Positions 26,825-36,690 of a stretch of DNA of 64,000 nucleotides are shown here, piece after piece. Positions within the stretch are counted from its first letter, which is position 1, and every line of letters begins with the position of its first letter. This DNA is from Clostridia bacterium (GTDB lineage: Bacteria > Bacillota > Clostridia > Oscillospirales > Acutalibacteraceae). A model generated the notes under the pieces. The model was not told where the DNA came from. It saw nothing but the letters and a program-made list of their open reading frames with translations, and did not search any database. The position numbers and the translations under genes are program-made. The stretch is taken from positions 1-64,000 of the forward strand of contig JAFQQN010000005.1 of NCBI GenBank assembly GCA_017410605.1, in the 5' to 3' direction.

Positions 26825-27901
26825 TTAATCACCATATCCTAATCTGCAGTTGTTTTCTAAATATTCTTTAGAAGAATTTATATAGTCATCCAATAAGGTA
26901 AGAGCTTTGTTTCCATCAATAATATTGTTATCGATACTATTATTTTCTGCTGTAATAAGTTTCTGTGTTTTAGAACACAAGTTGGTTATATTAATCAGTC
27001 TTTCGTTACGCTTTGAGTGTGCTACACAAAGAAATTTCCTCTTAAGTAATATTGAAAAAGCAGTTCCGTGAAACGAATTTGTAATAACCAGTTCTGCATT
27101 ATCAATATATGAAATAAATTCTTGCGGACCGCACCACTTTATTCTAGTAGTACCGGATATCGACCCACAGCAACCGTATACTGTCAATATTGGCAAGTTA
27201 TATAGTTTTCTGGCCGCTTCGACTGTGTCCAGCAGTTCTTGTGAAATTTCCATAGCATAAACCAAAATGTATTTTTTAGGTGTCTTGATTTTACCTGCTA
27301 ACCTTCTCCATTCTTCTGTGCCAAGCAAAAACACAGGGTCCATAACTAACTTAGAGCTCTTTCCTGTTAATCCTTCGATTATCTCTGATGCACTTTCTTC
27401 CCTAACAGAAATATCAGAAAAGTGCGGCAACCAGGTCTTTATTAACTCTTTTTCAATATTAGATATATCTTTTCTTCCAAAACTTGAAGCATATGAAATT
27501 TTTTTAGCGTCATGGTCAAATCCCAAATAAAAAGCTTTAGAATCGCCCGAAAGAGTAGCATTTAATATTTGGTCACTACCGGAAATTAAAATGTCATATC
27601 TGGGAGGCGAAGCAAAAATTTCTTCATCTCCTTTATATTTTTGTGACGATAGAATATAGTTCTTTTTTTGAAATTCCTTAAATTTTCTTTCATTAAGCAA
27701 AAAAGGATATAAAAAACCATTCTTGACAACTCGCAAAGACCTTTTAAAATTACCCTCACGTACAATATGACTATTAGGAATAAAATCTATTATTTCACAT
27801 CTATTAATGTTTTGATTTATATATCTATTAAGAGCAAATGCCTGTAAATTTGCCCCCAAATTCGGCACACTGTGGAATGTGATCATTCCTATTTTCACCA
27901 T
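26825..27901 (-). CDS. Polysaccharide pyruvyl transferase family protein
   Basis: 358 residues; ATG after GGGGAG. ISGSDQIL, ISYASSFGR and VITNSFHGTAFSI match the pyruvyl transferase family. The N-terminal MITFHSVPNLGANLQAFAL is the usual start of these proteins. It overlaps the end of the glycosyltransferase gene by 7 bp. Ketal pyruvylation of a repeat-unit sugar is the expected reaction; the acceptor is unknown. Confidence 0.85.
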   Translation of the reverse strand: MVKIGMITFHSVPNLGANLQAFALNRYINQNINRCEIIDFIPNSHIVREGNFKRSLRVVKNGFLYPFLLNERKFKEFQKKNYILSSQKYKGDEEIFASPPRYDILISGSDQILNATLSGDSKAFYLGFDHDAKKISYASSFGRKDISNIEKELIKTWLPHFSDISVREESASEIIEGLTGKSSKLVMDPVFLLGTEEWRRLAGKIKTPKKYILVYAMEISQELLDTVEAARKLYNLPILTVYGCCGSISGTTRIKWCGPQEFISYIDNAELVITNSFHGTAFSILLKRKFLCVAHSKRNERLINITNLCSKTQKLITAENNSIDNNIIDGNKALTLLDDYINSSKEYLENNCRLGYGD

Positions 27902-29013
27902 TGCTCTCCCCTATATAATTTATTATATTGTTCCATAACTCTGCTTAAAGAAAATTCTTCACAATTATATGTCTTTCTATCTTTACCTGAGTTTTTAAAA
28001 TCACAAATTATTCTTTCTGCCCAAAATGAAGCTCCTTTACCTAGAGGAAGAAAAATACATCCGCCACAATCTGTGTTTTGGGGTATAGAATCTGAAGCAT
28101 AGCAAGGCACCCCCATAGCCTGTGCCTCAATTAAAACAATACCGAAGCCCTCCTTCTTGGAGGGGAACAAAAAAGCATTGGACCCACTTAATATTTCGGG
28201 TGTGTCAGCATTGCTAGGATGAATTGTTACATTAGAAATTAAATTTAACTCTTTTATTCTATTTTCAATAACACAAAGATGACCGCCAACATCAAAACCT
28301 ATTAGATTAAGTTTAACGTTTGGATATTCTTCCTTAATTTTTGCAACTACATCAAGAGAAAACAACTGGTTTTTATTTTCTGAAAAATATCCAATTTGTG
28401 AAATTATAGGCGAGTTGCTAACTTTAAAATTATATTTTTTAGGGTCAAATCTAATGCTGTCATACGGGTTATTAACTACTTTCGTACGGGCTTCGCGACC
28501 AAAATAAGACTGACACGCCTCGGCAGAACAACCTATTTTATGGGTAGCATAACGATTAATTAAGCCAAGATATTTTCTGTCATACACATTTCGCAAAAAA
28601 TGTTCTTTAGTGTGCACCATATGTACGTGGGAAATTCTAACCGGAATACCCACCTTTTTGGCCGCTTTAAGGCAAATACCGGATTCAAAAGCATTATGAC
28701 AATGAATAGCGGCGTAAGGACCGTTCTTTTTCAAAATTTTAAGTAGACTACAATAAATGTAAACCCCTCTAAAATAGTAATCTAATCTTTTTAAAGGGAA
28801 CTTGGTTTCAGCAAGCTTTGGGATCCTGAAAATCTTTCCACCAAGCTCTTTAAACTCTAGTTCATGCAGCCTTTTTTCCTTAGTAAAAACAACTATATCA
28901 AAAGTGTAGGTTTTTGTAAGGTTGCGAGCAACATTCATAATAACCGCCTGAACGCCCCCATTACCAAGTCCGTCACAGGAAACCATTAATATTTTTTCTT
29001 TTTTAGAACCCAT
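27895..29013 (-). CDS. Glycosyltransferase, GT4 type
   Basis: About 372 residues from ATG 29011-29013 with AAGGTGG upstream. GT-B fold: N-terminal GLGNGGVQAVIMNVARNL, acceptor-side RISHVHM, and the C-terminal nucleotide-sugar motif FPSKKEGFGIVLIEAQAMG with the family's E-x7-E. It would add one sugar to the lipid-linked repeat unit at the inner face of the membrane; donor and acceptor are not readable. Similar in style to EpsF-like transferases. Confidence 0.87.
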   Translation of the reverse strand: MGSKKEKILMVSCDGLGNGGVQAVIMNVARNLTKTYTFDIVVFTKEKRLHELEFKELGGKIFRIPKLAETKFPLKRLDYYFRGVYIYCSLLKILKKNGPYAAIHCHNAFESGICLKAAKKVGIPVRISHVHMVHTKEHFLRNVYDRKYLGLINRYATHKIGCSAEACQSYFGREARTKVVNNPYDSIRFDPKKYNFKVSNSPIISQIGYFSENKNQLFSLDVVAKIKEEYPNVKLNLIGFDVGGHLCVIENRIKELNLISNVTIHPSNADTPEILSGSNAFLFPSKKEGFGIVLIEAQAMGVPCYASDSIPQNTDCGGCIFLPLGKGASFWAERIICDFKNSGKDRKTYNCEEFSLSRVMEQYNKLYRGEQW

Positions 29014-29041
29014 TGTCGCCACCACCTTAACACATTAATAA

Positions 29042-29611
29042 CTATTTATATTTTTCTTGAAGATAAATACGCTTTTTATAAGTGTTCCAACCTATAGTAT
29101 CATCAAAGTTTCCTTTGTTTTTTTCATAATACTCTACACACGTGGATATAACCTTAGCTGGGACTCCACAGGCAACGCTTCCGGCAGGTATATCTTTTGT
29201 TACAACCGAACCTGCACCTATAACACAGTTGTCACCGATAGTTACGCCTTTTAAAATTATGCTTCTGACACCAATAAAACAATTATTTCCTATTTTCACC
29301 TTACCAAAAATGTCATATTTCTGGGGGGCTATACCCATTCTATATGTCCAAGAAATGCCCCCGTCGTGGGTTATTATTTGAGTTTGGTTTCCTGAAAAAT
29401 AAACATTATCTCCTATTTCCACCAAACAGGGCTCTGTACCTAACATATCCACATTAGGCAACGTTACGTTGTCGCCAATTTTTGCACCGGCATTTCGCGC
29501 AAATTTTACCCTTTGATTATTTGTCCTTAACAGAAACATATTATACACTTTTTGTAAAACTTTCACCGGTAATTTATTTCCATATTTCTGAAAAAAAACA
29601 GCAGCATTCAT
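29042..29611 (-). CDS. Left-handed beta-helix acetyltransferase
   Basis: 189 residues; ATG after AGGAGG. Hexapeptide repeats (VEIGDN, VKIGNN, VTIGDNCVIGAGSVV) form the beta helix. The catalytic His is probably that in TQIITHDGG. The C-terminal VACGVPAKVIS is the usual acetyl-CoA binding end. It would O- or N-acetylate a sugar of the polymer. The second such gene at 34073-34615 is of a different subtype. Confidence 0.85.
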   Translation of the reverse strand: MNAAVFFQKYGNKLPVKVLQKVYNMFLLRTNNQRVKFARNAGAKIGDNVTLPNVDMLGTEPCLVEIGDNVYFSGNQTQIITHDGGISWTYRMGIAPQKYDIFGKVKIGNNCFIGVRSIILKGVTIGDNCVIGAGSVVTKDIPAGSVACGVPAKVISTCVEYYEKNKGNFDDTIGWNTYKKRIYLQEKYK

Positions 29612-29614
29612 AGT

Positions 29615-30754
29615 CTACCTCCTGCATTGCTTAGCCTTAAGGCCTGACACAACCAGCTCTCTTATTGATTCACATTCGATAAAATTTTGAATATTACATA
29701 ATTTAGCAGATTGATATCTTCTTTTTATAATCCAACTTATATATCTATAGCCTGACAACTTATTTATTATTCTAAACAATATATTGGTTTTTCCACCGTA
29801 AAATTCCCAAAGATAGTTGTTAAGAACAGAATTTGAAAAATCCCTATAATTTTCTTCAATGAAATTATGGGAACGTATCTCTTCACTACGAGCCTCAAAC
29901 GCTTTTAGAATTTTTATACTATCTTCTTTGTGGGGAAGGTCCACTGTATTTTTATTTTTAACAATGGGGATATATATTAAATCTAAATTTTCAGTTAACT
30001 CAATTAACAAGCTTGTCTGCCAAAACTCGCTACTGCTGTAGTCAAATATAAAATTACCTTGACCATAAACAATGGTTCCTTTATTATATTTTTCTTCACA
30101 GCCTATACAATGGCTATGCTGACAAATTACAAGGTCGGCCCCCTTGTCCACTAATTTTCTGCAAATTCTTTGAAGATTAGGTGAAGGATAACGATAATGC
30201 TCTTTACCACCATGATAAAGCACTATAACAAAATCACACTGATTTTTAAGCTTTACGATATGATCTAAGGATTCCAATGGGTCAAATGGGTTTGCACCGC
30301 ATTTTTCCTCAGTTGCTATAGAAAACTCGTGTTCTGCGCAGGCATAAACACCGATTTTTTTCTCTTTGAAATCAAAAATATATGGCACAGAAGCTTCAGA
30401 TAAATTTTTTCCACCACCAACAAAATCAATTTTATTTTCTTTTAATATTCCAACTGTGTTATTAAACCCCGGTTCTCCCTGATCTAATATATGGTTATTT
30501 GCTATCGTAAATAGATCAACACCCAAGGCTTTTATTCCGGGCATGACCCTTGTTGGTGTTATCAACGCAGGGCCGCATTTTTCAATCGGAGTATCATTGT
30601 CAGTGATAGGTGTTTCTAAATTAAATATACGAAAATCGGCCTTTGAAACAATATGCAAAAGCTTATTGCCGAACAGTGTTTCTAATTCCGCATTTTCAAA
30701 TAAATCATAGTTTGTTTCGGTGGGAACTAAATCTGCACCTATAATTACGCTCAT
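29615..30754 (-). CDS. CapA-like (PGA_cap) metallophosphatase-fold protein
   Basis: 379 residues; ATG after GGAGAA. GADLVPTETN, FNLETPITD, TIANNHILDQG, VLYHGGKEHYRYPS and ICQHSHCIG carry the conserved metal ligands of the calcineurin-like CapA fold (PF09587). CapA of Bacillus takes part in poly-gamma-glutamate capsule export. In sugar-capsule loci the role is unclear; modification or release of the polymer is possible. No signal peptide is seen, so it appears cytoplasmic. Confidence 0.82.
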   Translation of the reverse strand: MSVIIGADLVPTETNYDLFENAELETLFGNKLLHIVSKADFRIFNLETPITDNDTPIEKCGPALITPTRVMPGIKALGVDLFTIANNHILDQGEPGFNNTVGILKENKIDFVGGGKNLSEASVPYIFDFKEKKIGVYACAEHEFSIATEEKCGANPFDPLESLDHIVKLKNQCDFVIVLYHGGKEHYRYPSPNLQRICRKLVDKGADLVICQHSHCIGCEEKYNKGTIVYGQGNFIFDYSSSEFWQTSLLIELTENLDLIYIPIVKNKNTVDLPHKEDSIKILKAFEARSEEIRSHNFIEENYRDFSNSVLNNYLWEFYGGKTNILFRIINKLSGYRYISWIIKRRYQSAKLCNIQNFIECESIRELVVSGLKAKQCRR

Positions 30755-30766
30755 ATTATTCTCCTA

Positions 30767-31660
30767 TTACACAATCCACTCGCCCAATTTATAATCCCAT
30801 TCCTCAGGTGTAAATTCTTCCATTCCGCCTCCTGGGAAAAAAGTTAATTCTCCAAAATATATTTTACCGTTTACATCATAAAAATCGACCCTGACAAAAG
30901 GAATATCTTTGGACAGGACAGATGCCAGTTCTTTCATTTTCTTAAAACTACTAGGACAAGGTAAACCCTCTTTACATGACGGATAATGACGTTCAAAAGG
31001 CATAACATTCCAATCATTGTCAAAAAAAGTTACATGTAATCCATTTTCAGAAAACCTTCCTGAACATAGAAAACTACATTTAACTTCACCATTAAAGCAC
31101 ATCAGTTTATAATCCTTTAATTCTCCAGATTTGTCTTCTATATATTTTTCTGCTATAATTTTTCGCTCTACATTCTTATATGGCCACTCTCTTCCGTGAA
31201 AATAGTAATTTTGTTTTAAACCTTTTTTTAGTTCTTTTTTTACACTTTCAATATCTAATTTTGATTTATCCTTGCAAATACACATCCCCAGTCCGGAATT
31301 ATGGTTGCATTTTAAAACGAACTGATTTGGCAAGGAGTCAAAATCAATTTCCTCAGGGTCATCCCATACACCGAGCAATGGAATTAAATATTCCTCTCCC
31401 AATTTGTTGGCTATGTACTCCCTTACCTTATATTTATCCACATAGGTCGTATATTCCGGCTTACGGTTATTAAGTTTTAACCACTGAAGCTTTTCGTTGA
31501 AGGTTTTTGGATCTTTCAGGTTGAGCCTTCGTTTCATTATGATGCGATATTTAATTTTCAGATAACACTTATCAGAAAGTAACCTTGCAACAGGTGTTTC
31601 AAGCAAATAAGAAATAATTATTAACGGGTCGTTTAAGAGCCTTTTAATTTTTTGCCACAT
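30767..31660 (-). CDS. TupA-like ATP-grasp protein
   Basis: 297 residues; ATG after AAGGAG. DPKTFNEKLQWLKL, KYKVREYI, LKCNHNSGLGMCI, DYKLMCFNGEV, VRVDFYDVNGKIYFGELTFFPGGG are the hallmarks of TupA-type ATP-grasp enzymes (PF14305), seen in teichuronopeptide and capsule loci. It probably forms an amide, such as an amino acid on a uronic acid. That fits the uronate precursor genes in this locus, but the linkage is inference. It overlaps the polymerase gene by 17 bp. Confidence 0.82.
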   Translation of the reverse strand: MWQKIKRLLNDPLIIISYLLETPVARLLSDKCYLKIKYRIIMKRRLNLKDPKTFNEKLQWLKLNNRKPEYTTYVDKYKVREYIANKLGEEYLIPLLGVWDDPEEIDFDSLPNQFVLKCNHNSGLGMCICKDKSKLDIESVKKELKKGLKQNYYFHGREWPYKNVERKIIAEKYIEDKSGELKDYKLMCFNGEVKCSFLCSGRFSENGLHVTFFDNDWNVMPFERHYPSCKEGLPCPSSFKKMKELASVLSKDIPFVRVDFYDVNGKIYFGELTFFPGGGMEEFTPEEWDYKLGEWIV

Positions 31661-32885
31661 TCTTTATTTTCTCCTTTTCTTTATCTGCTATTAAAAAAAA
31701 CAATACGATATACAAATAAGGTGTTTTCTCATAATATTGAACAGCTGCATAGTCTATAACCAGTTGAAGCATAAGTATAGTCAGAACAAGTATTGAATAT
31801 CTATCCTGTTTAGAAGCGGATTTGAAAATCTGTGGCATAGTCGCAAAATACATTCCGTAATAAAGTAAGGTTCCGAAAATACCTACGGAAGCCAATAACT
31901 CAATATAATTATTATGTAGATATGTGTTTCGTCCCATTTTGTCCATAACAATATATCCTGAGTTTCCTATTCCTACACCTTTGAATGGGTCTTGGAGAAA
32001 TTTTTCCAAACCTATTTTTATCATTATCATCCTATCATTTGCAGAGCTTTCTACGCTACCCTCTCCGGTAAACATATTAAAGAGCCCTTCCATTCGTGAG
32101 GTTATGGTATCAAATATAGGCATCTGCAACACTAAAATTAAAACTATCAGAACCCCTATTCCTTGCAGTATACTCACTATTTTCTTCTTAGAATCTCCTT
32201 TCAAAACGAAAAGGAGAGCTATTCCCAAGAACAAAAGCACCAGCACCTTTCGACTACCTGAACCTAGGGCTACAATTGTGCATATGACTGTTGGGATTAA
32301 ATACCATTTTTTATTATTATAAAACACATTCCATAGACATATTAGTGCGGCTGTGGCGGTAGCTAAACCAATAGTATTAACATTAGTTATTTCTCCTCCC
32401 ATACGTTCCCCTTCTTCAAGGCCTGCAAAATAAGCCTCTACTCCAAAATAAAGGACAGTATATACCGCAAATATGACTCCCGACCAACAAAGAACCTTAA
32501 TATAATAATCAACCTTATTTTCTTTATACAAATAGTTGTATAGCAAAACGCTTAAAATAAAAAGTTGCACAAGAGTAAAAACGCGCTCTGTTGCCAATGA
32601 AATATTTATTGCCCAAAGAGACGAAAGCAAACAAAAAACTATAAAGGCGCCAAACCAAATAGTTATGCCATTTAAAATAATTTTTTTACTCATGAGAATA
32701 TATATAGAAATCATACCCATAAGTGCAAATGCCAATAAACGAGAAATAACATTACCTTGAACATCGAATGATAAGAGATAAACACTCACTGTATACAGTA
32801 ATATTAATGCATCTATTATGAAGGTTATAGAAATAGAACGGTCAAAAAAAGAACCGCCCTCTCTTTTGTCAATTGCTTTAATCAC
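31644..32885 (-). CDS. O-antigen ligase/Wzy-like polysaccharide polymerase
   Basis: 413 residues with ten or more hydrophobic helices and a large extracellular loop around residues 260-310 (NDRMIMIKIG, GVGIGNSG, HNNYIELLASVGIFG). That loop pattern, with HNNYIE, is the O-antigen ligase/Wzy_C signature. It would join repeat units outside the membrane. The GTG start at 32883-32885 follows GAGGAG. Locus context favours a Wzy polymerase over a ligase. Confidence 0.85.
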   Translation of the reverse strand: MIKAIDKREGGSFFDRSISITFIIDALILLYTVSVYLLSFDVQGNVISRLLAFALMGMISIYILMSKKIILNGITIWFGAFIVFCLLSSLWAINISLATERVFTLVQLFILSVLLYNYLYKENKVDYYIKVLCWSGVIFAVYTVLYFGVEAYFAGLEEGERMGGEITNVNTIGLATATAALICLWNVFYNNKKWYLIPTVICTIVALGSGSRKVLVLLFLGIALLFVLKGDSKKKIVSILQGIGVLIVLILVLQMPIFDTITSRMEGLFNMFTGEGSVESSANDRMIMIKIGLEKFLQDPFKGVGIGNSGYIVMDKMGRNTYLHNNYIELLASVGIFGTLLYYGMYFATMPQIFKSASKQDRYSILVLTILMLQLVIDYAAVQYYEKTPYLYIVLFFLIADKEKEKIKNVAKN

Positions 32886-32890
32886 TTAAA

Positions 32891-33995
32891 TTACTCCTCG
32901 TTAAAAACCAATTTTACAAATTGTTTTGCCACGCCTTCTATATCATATTTGTTGTCTATAAAGTTTTGTTTTGTTTCTTTTCGTGTGTCATTAATAACCG
33001 CTATGGCCCTATCTGCCCAAATGGATGTCGGTTCGGAAAGTGGCAAATACTCAACTAAGTCTGTAATGTTAGCCTGTTTTGTAATTGTATCTGAAATAAT
33101 ACAAGGAAGACCTGTTGCTTGAGCCTCAATAACCGTATTGGGCATTCCTTCATAAAATGACGGCATAACAAAAACATCCATAGCAGATAAAAGCTGTGGT
33201 ATATCTGAACGAATTCCTGCAAAAACAACACTGTCCTCTAGTCTTAAATCAGAAATTTTTTGCCTTACCATAGGCTCTAAATCGCCGTTACCACCAACCA
33301 AAAGCAAAACTGCATTCGGCTCTTTTTTCTTAATTTCGTTAAATATATCAAGCAAAAATGAATGGTTTTTTTGGTGCATAAACCTACCAATATGACCTAT
33401 AACCTTTTTGCCCTCAATGCCTAATTCTTTTCTAATACTTATTCTCTCTTCCGGGTAATAATGGTAAATATTAAGATCAACTGCATTATGCAACTGAGCT
33501 ACTTGTCCTTTTGCAACAGCCTTTTTACCAAAGGTATATTCCGCCGCTAAATCTGAGGGAGCAAATTTAACGTCCACATATCTGCCATAAAGAAAACGGC
33601 TAATATAATGCACCGCCTTTGTAACTATGCTCACACCGTCAGAAGAATTACTGGAACGGGCAGAACATATTTTTGCTCCTGCTTTTTTTCGCGATTTTTA
33701 AATCCATAAACCCAGCCGCGTTAGATGTAACCCTTAAAACATACTCGTATTTTTCTTTTTTAATCAAACCGGCGAGTTGCTTTTTAAATGCCTTTACATC
33801 AGAAGATTTGGGCGGAATATAATAAATTTTTCCACCCATTTTCCTTATCTCACTATTATAAAAACATTCGTCCTTTATGTTAATACAAAAATCCATTTGA
33901 TATTTAGTTCGGTCAATATTACGGTAAAGCTTCATTAAAAAGGTTTCTGCCCCGCCGGTATTCATATTACTTATTAAACATAATAGTCTTTTCAT
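32891..33995 (-). pseudogene. GT4 glycosyltransferase interrupted by a one-base frameshift at a poly-A tract
   Basis: The N-terminal part (33648-33995, MKRLLCLISNMNTGGAETF start) breaks after KIAKK. The C-terminal part is 32891-33634, with GHIGRFMHQKNH and MPSFYEGMPNTVIEAQATG. Removing one A from the seven-A run at 33683-33689 joins the two into a continuous ~365-residue EpsF-like transferase. No other damage is seen, and the domains are intact either side. Options are slipped-strand phase variation, transcriptional slippage or a sequencing error. ATG follows AAAAGGTG. Confidence 0.8.
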
Positions 33996-34072
33996 ATCAA
34001 ATACACCTTTTAAAAAATATTATATTGATTTATTCCAACCAAAAAAGGAGTTTTATATCTACAACTATTAGG

Positions 34073-34615
34073 TTATAGCTCCCCCGATTGGTGATTATTG
34101 TCAATTCTATTTTTCACCACTTTGGCCGGTACACCAACTGCAACCGAATAAGGTGGTACATCTTTTGTTACGACCGCCCCTGCGCCAATTACACTACCCT
34201 GACCTATTGTAACACCGGGCATAATTATAACCCTCCTGCCAAGCCAAACATCGTCGCCAATTATCACGGGTTTTGGCTCAGTTGACCCTTGATCCATCAT
34301 AGGAATATCCGTGCGGTCAAATTTGTGACCACTTGTATATATTATTACTTCGGGTCCCATCATAACATTATCACCTATTTTTACAGGACCGGTTATTTCA
34401 CAGTCGATTCCTATTCCCGAACGGTTTCCAAGCTCAACCCCGGGAGTAAACCTGGCATTATGTTCAATGTTAACATCCTTACCGCATTTGGTTAATACCA
34501 TTTTTGCAAAAAAGACGCGCACTAATCTTGCCGGTTTAAAATGATAACTTTGGGGCAACCAAGAAGCGAAAATCTGATACAATACAAAAATAATCTTCGT
34601 CTTTACAGTCCACAT
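34073..34615 (-). CDS. WcaF/maltose-acetyltransferase-like O-acetyltransferase
   Basis: 180 residues. Left-handed beta-helix with IGIDCEITGPVKIGDNVMMG, the catalytic His probably in YTSGHKF, DVWLGRRVIIMPGVTIG, and the acetyl-CoA end VAVGVPAKVV. The N-terminal ~45 residues are helical, as in colanic-acid WcaF. It would O-acetylate a sugar. The gene starts 2 bp after the GT4 stop at 34618, suggesting translational coupling. Confidence 0.86.
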   Translation of the reverse strand: MWTVKTKIIFVLYQIFASWLPQSYHFKPARLVRVFFAKMVLTKCGKDVNIEHNARFTPGVELGNRSGIGIDCEITGPVKIGDNVMMGPEVIIYTSGHKFDRTDIPMMDQGSTEPKPVIIGDDVWLGRRVIIMPGVTIGQGSVIGAGAVVTKDVPPYSVAVGVPAKVVKNRIDNNHQSGEL

Positions 34616-34617
34616 AA

Positions 34618-35658
34618 TTAATCTATCCTTTGAATAAGTTCTGAAATTGCTACACTAGGTTCATATTTTTTAGCCTGTTCCAGAGCAGTCTCTTTCATTC
34701 TTAAGAATTCATCAGGCTCCTCGGCAGCCTTTAAAAGCAACTGCTTAAACTGATTAATATTTTCAAATTCATATCCCCAACCGGTTATACCTTCTATAAA
34801 AACATCTTTATAATTTACCCAAAGGGAAGAAATTACGGGAACACCCGCCGCCATAGCGTCAATAAGAGTGCCGGGAACACCCTCGGTATAAAACCTTGTA
34901 GGAAACAAAAGAGCAAAATAATCTTTAACAACTTCAACGCTCTTTTCTGAGGGTACTATTCCCTTATAGTTAATAAACTCTGGAAAACTTGCATTTAATT
35001 CATTAAACCGTGTTTCATATCCCTCGTCTATGGGTCCAAAAAGGTCAAGAGTAAATACTGTTTCCTTACTTTCTGAATTTATTTCGCTTACAATATTTAT
35101 CGCATCTTCTATGCCTTTTTCCGCCATAATTCGGGAAAAAATACAAAGTTTAAACGGTTTTTCTTTATATAAAACAAGCTCTTCGTTTTTAAGGGCGGGT
35201 AAATATTTAAAATTTGGTAAAATAAAAATCTTAGAAAAACCTTGTTCTTCAAGCGCCTCTTTCATGCTCGAAGTTTCAACATAAATAGCATCAAATCTCT
35301 TGGCAAACAGTTTTACTAACCTATGTTTTTTAAAAAACTCAGGAAGCCAGCCGCCTATTACATTATACTGAATATTTTTGTTTGTAATAAATTTAAACAA
35401 AGAATACATTGGTATAAAAACACGAATTCCGTTAGCATCAGGCAAAATCACAATGTTTTTACAAGAAAAAAATATTCGTATACTTTGTAATAAAAAGTTT
35501 ATTGGAGCTTTTCTGAAATAATAAGTATCTAAAACGCTTATATTATCCTCGCCAAAGTTATCACACAACGCTCGATATGAATTTTTGGTTTTAACTGTCT
35601 GGCCATCAAAAAAGGCTTCTGTACCGCCAAAATGACCGACTATTCCTATTTTTTTCAT
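34618..35658 (-). CDS. Glycosyltransferase, GT4 type
   Basis: 346 residues, GT-B fold. N-terminal GIVGHFGGTEAFFDGQTVKT, then FSRIMAEKGIEDA and the donor motif FYTEGVPGTLIDAMAAGVP with the family's E-x7-D/E. It should add a sugar to the growing repeat unit. The ribosome site is weak (GGGGTT). Donor and acceptor cannot be told from sequence. Confidence 0.86.
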   Translation of the reverse strand: MKKIGIVGHFGGTEAFFDGQTVKTKNSYRALCDNFGEDNISVLDTYYFRKAPINFLLQSIRIFFSCKNIVILPDANGIRVFIPMYSLFKFITNKNIQYNVIGGWLPEFFKKHRLVKLFAKRFDAIYVETSSMKEALEEQGFSKIFILPNFKYLPALKNEELVLYKEKPFKLCIFSRIMAEKGIEDAINIVSEINSESKETVFTLDLFGPIDEGYETRFNELNASFPEFINYKGIVPSEKSVEVVKDYFALLFPTRFYTEGVPGTLIDAMAAGVPVISSLWVNYKDVFIEGITGWGYEFENINQFKQLLLKAAEEPDEFLRMKETALEQAKKYEPSVAISELIQRID

Positions 35659-35673
35659 AACCCCAATCCCACT

Positions 35674-36690
35674 CTAATATAATTTTATACCTAAAAGCCC
35701 TAAAAACGAACCCAAACCGTATGTACAATGAAACATTGGGTACAAAATAAATTTCAAGGGTGCGAATTTTACTTTTTTGTCAAACAAACAAAAATATAAA
35801 TCAAGCGCTAAATAAAGAAATAATTCTACCATAAACAATATCATAAACATCTTAGAAAACAGCGATAAAATAGGCATGACAATTAACGATAAAAAGAAAA
35901 GAAAAGGTATATAATGCCTAATGCTCATAGCTTTAGGATTCTTTTTCAAGGTAAGAAATAGCGCATTACCGTTTTTTATTGATTGACTCAAAAGACCAAA
36001 TATAGTATCCCGACAATAATATGTCGAAACAATATCATTAGCCAGAAAAACCTTTCCTCCGCTTGCCCTTATTCTGCTATTAAAATCATTGTCTTCACTT
36101 CTCGGAAGTTCTGGATTAAATAACCCAATTTTATCAAAAATTTCTTTTCTGAACGCGCCGAACGGAACAGTATCTACATATCCGCTTTGGGCGTTTGTTC
36201 TAAAACCGGAATCGCCGACACCAAACTTCGAAGAAAGAATTTGTGCGTTTATTTGCCCTACATATCCCTCGCCTTTTGTTTCTACAATTCCGCCAACATT
36301 ATCTGCATCTGTAGTTTCTAAGTAATAAATGCATTTCTCGATATAGTCAGTCGGATATTCCGCATGTGCATCTAAACGAATAATATAATCACCCGAAGAT
36401 TTTTCAACTCCTATATTCAGTGCATAGGTTACAAGTTTCTTCTCGTTTTTCAACAGTTTTATAGGATATTTATCTTGATATTTTTTAATTATGTCTACCG
36501 TTTTATCTGTCGAACCCCCGTCTACCAGCAACCATTCCATTTTTTCTACGGGATAAGTTTGATTGACAAGTGACAATATACAGCGTTCTATATATTTTTC
36601 TTCATTATAAAGCGGCATAACAACCGAAACGAAAGCAGTCCTATTTGAAGTTTCATTCAATCTTTCAATTACAGAAGAATTTGGCCTCAT
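35674..36690 (-). CDS. Membrane GT2 glycosyltransferase (ExoA-like)
   Basis: 338 residues. GT-A domain: VSVVMPLYNEEKYIERCI, LLVDGGSTDKT, RLDAHAEYP (the DxD-like metal site) and RSEDNDFNSRIR (catalytic Asp). Two to four hydrophobic helices follow from residue ~245. The layout matches succinoglycan ExoA-type transferases. Its ATG overlaps the stop of the initiating transferase (ATGA), consistent with adding the second sugar. Confidence 0.87.
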   Translation of the reverse strand: MRPNSSVIERLNETSNRTAFVSVVMPLYNEEKYIERCILSLVNQTYPVEKMEWLLVDGGSTDKTVDIIKKYQDKYPIKLLKNEKKLVTYALNIGVEKSSGDYIIRLDAHAEYPTDYIEKCIYYLETTDADNVGGIVETKGEGYVGQINAQILSSKFGVGDSGFRTNAQSGYVDTVPFGAFRKEIFDKIGLFNPELPRSEDNDFNSRIRASGGKVFLANDIVSTYYCRDTIFGLLSQSIKNGNALFLTLKKNPKAMSIRHYIPFLFFLSLIVMPILSLFSKMFMILFMVELFLYLALDLYFCLFDKKVKFAPLKFILYPMFHCTYGLGSFLGLLGIKLY

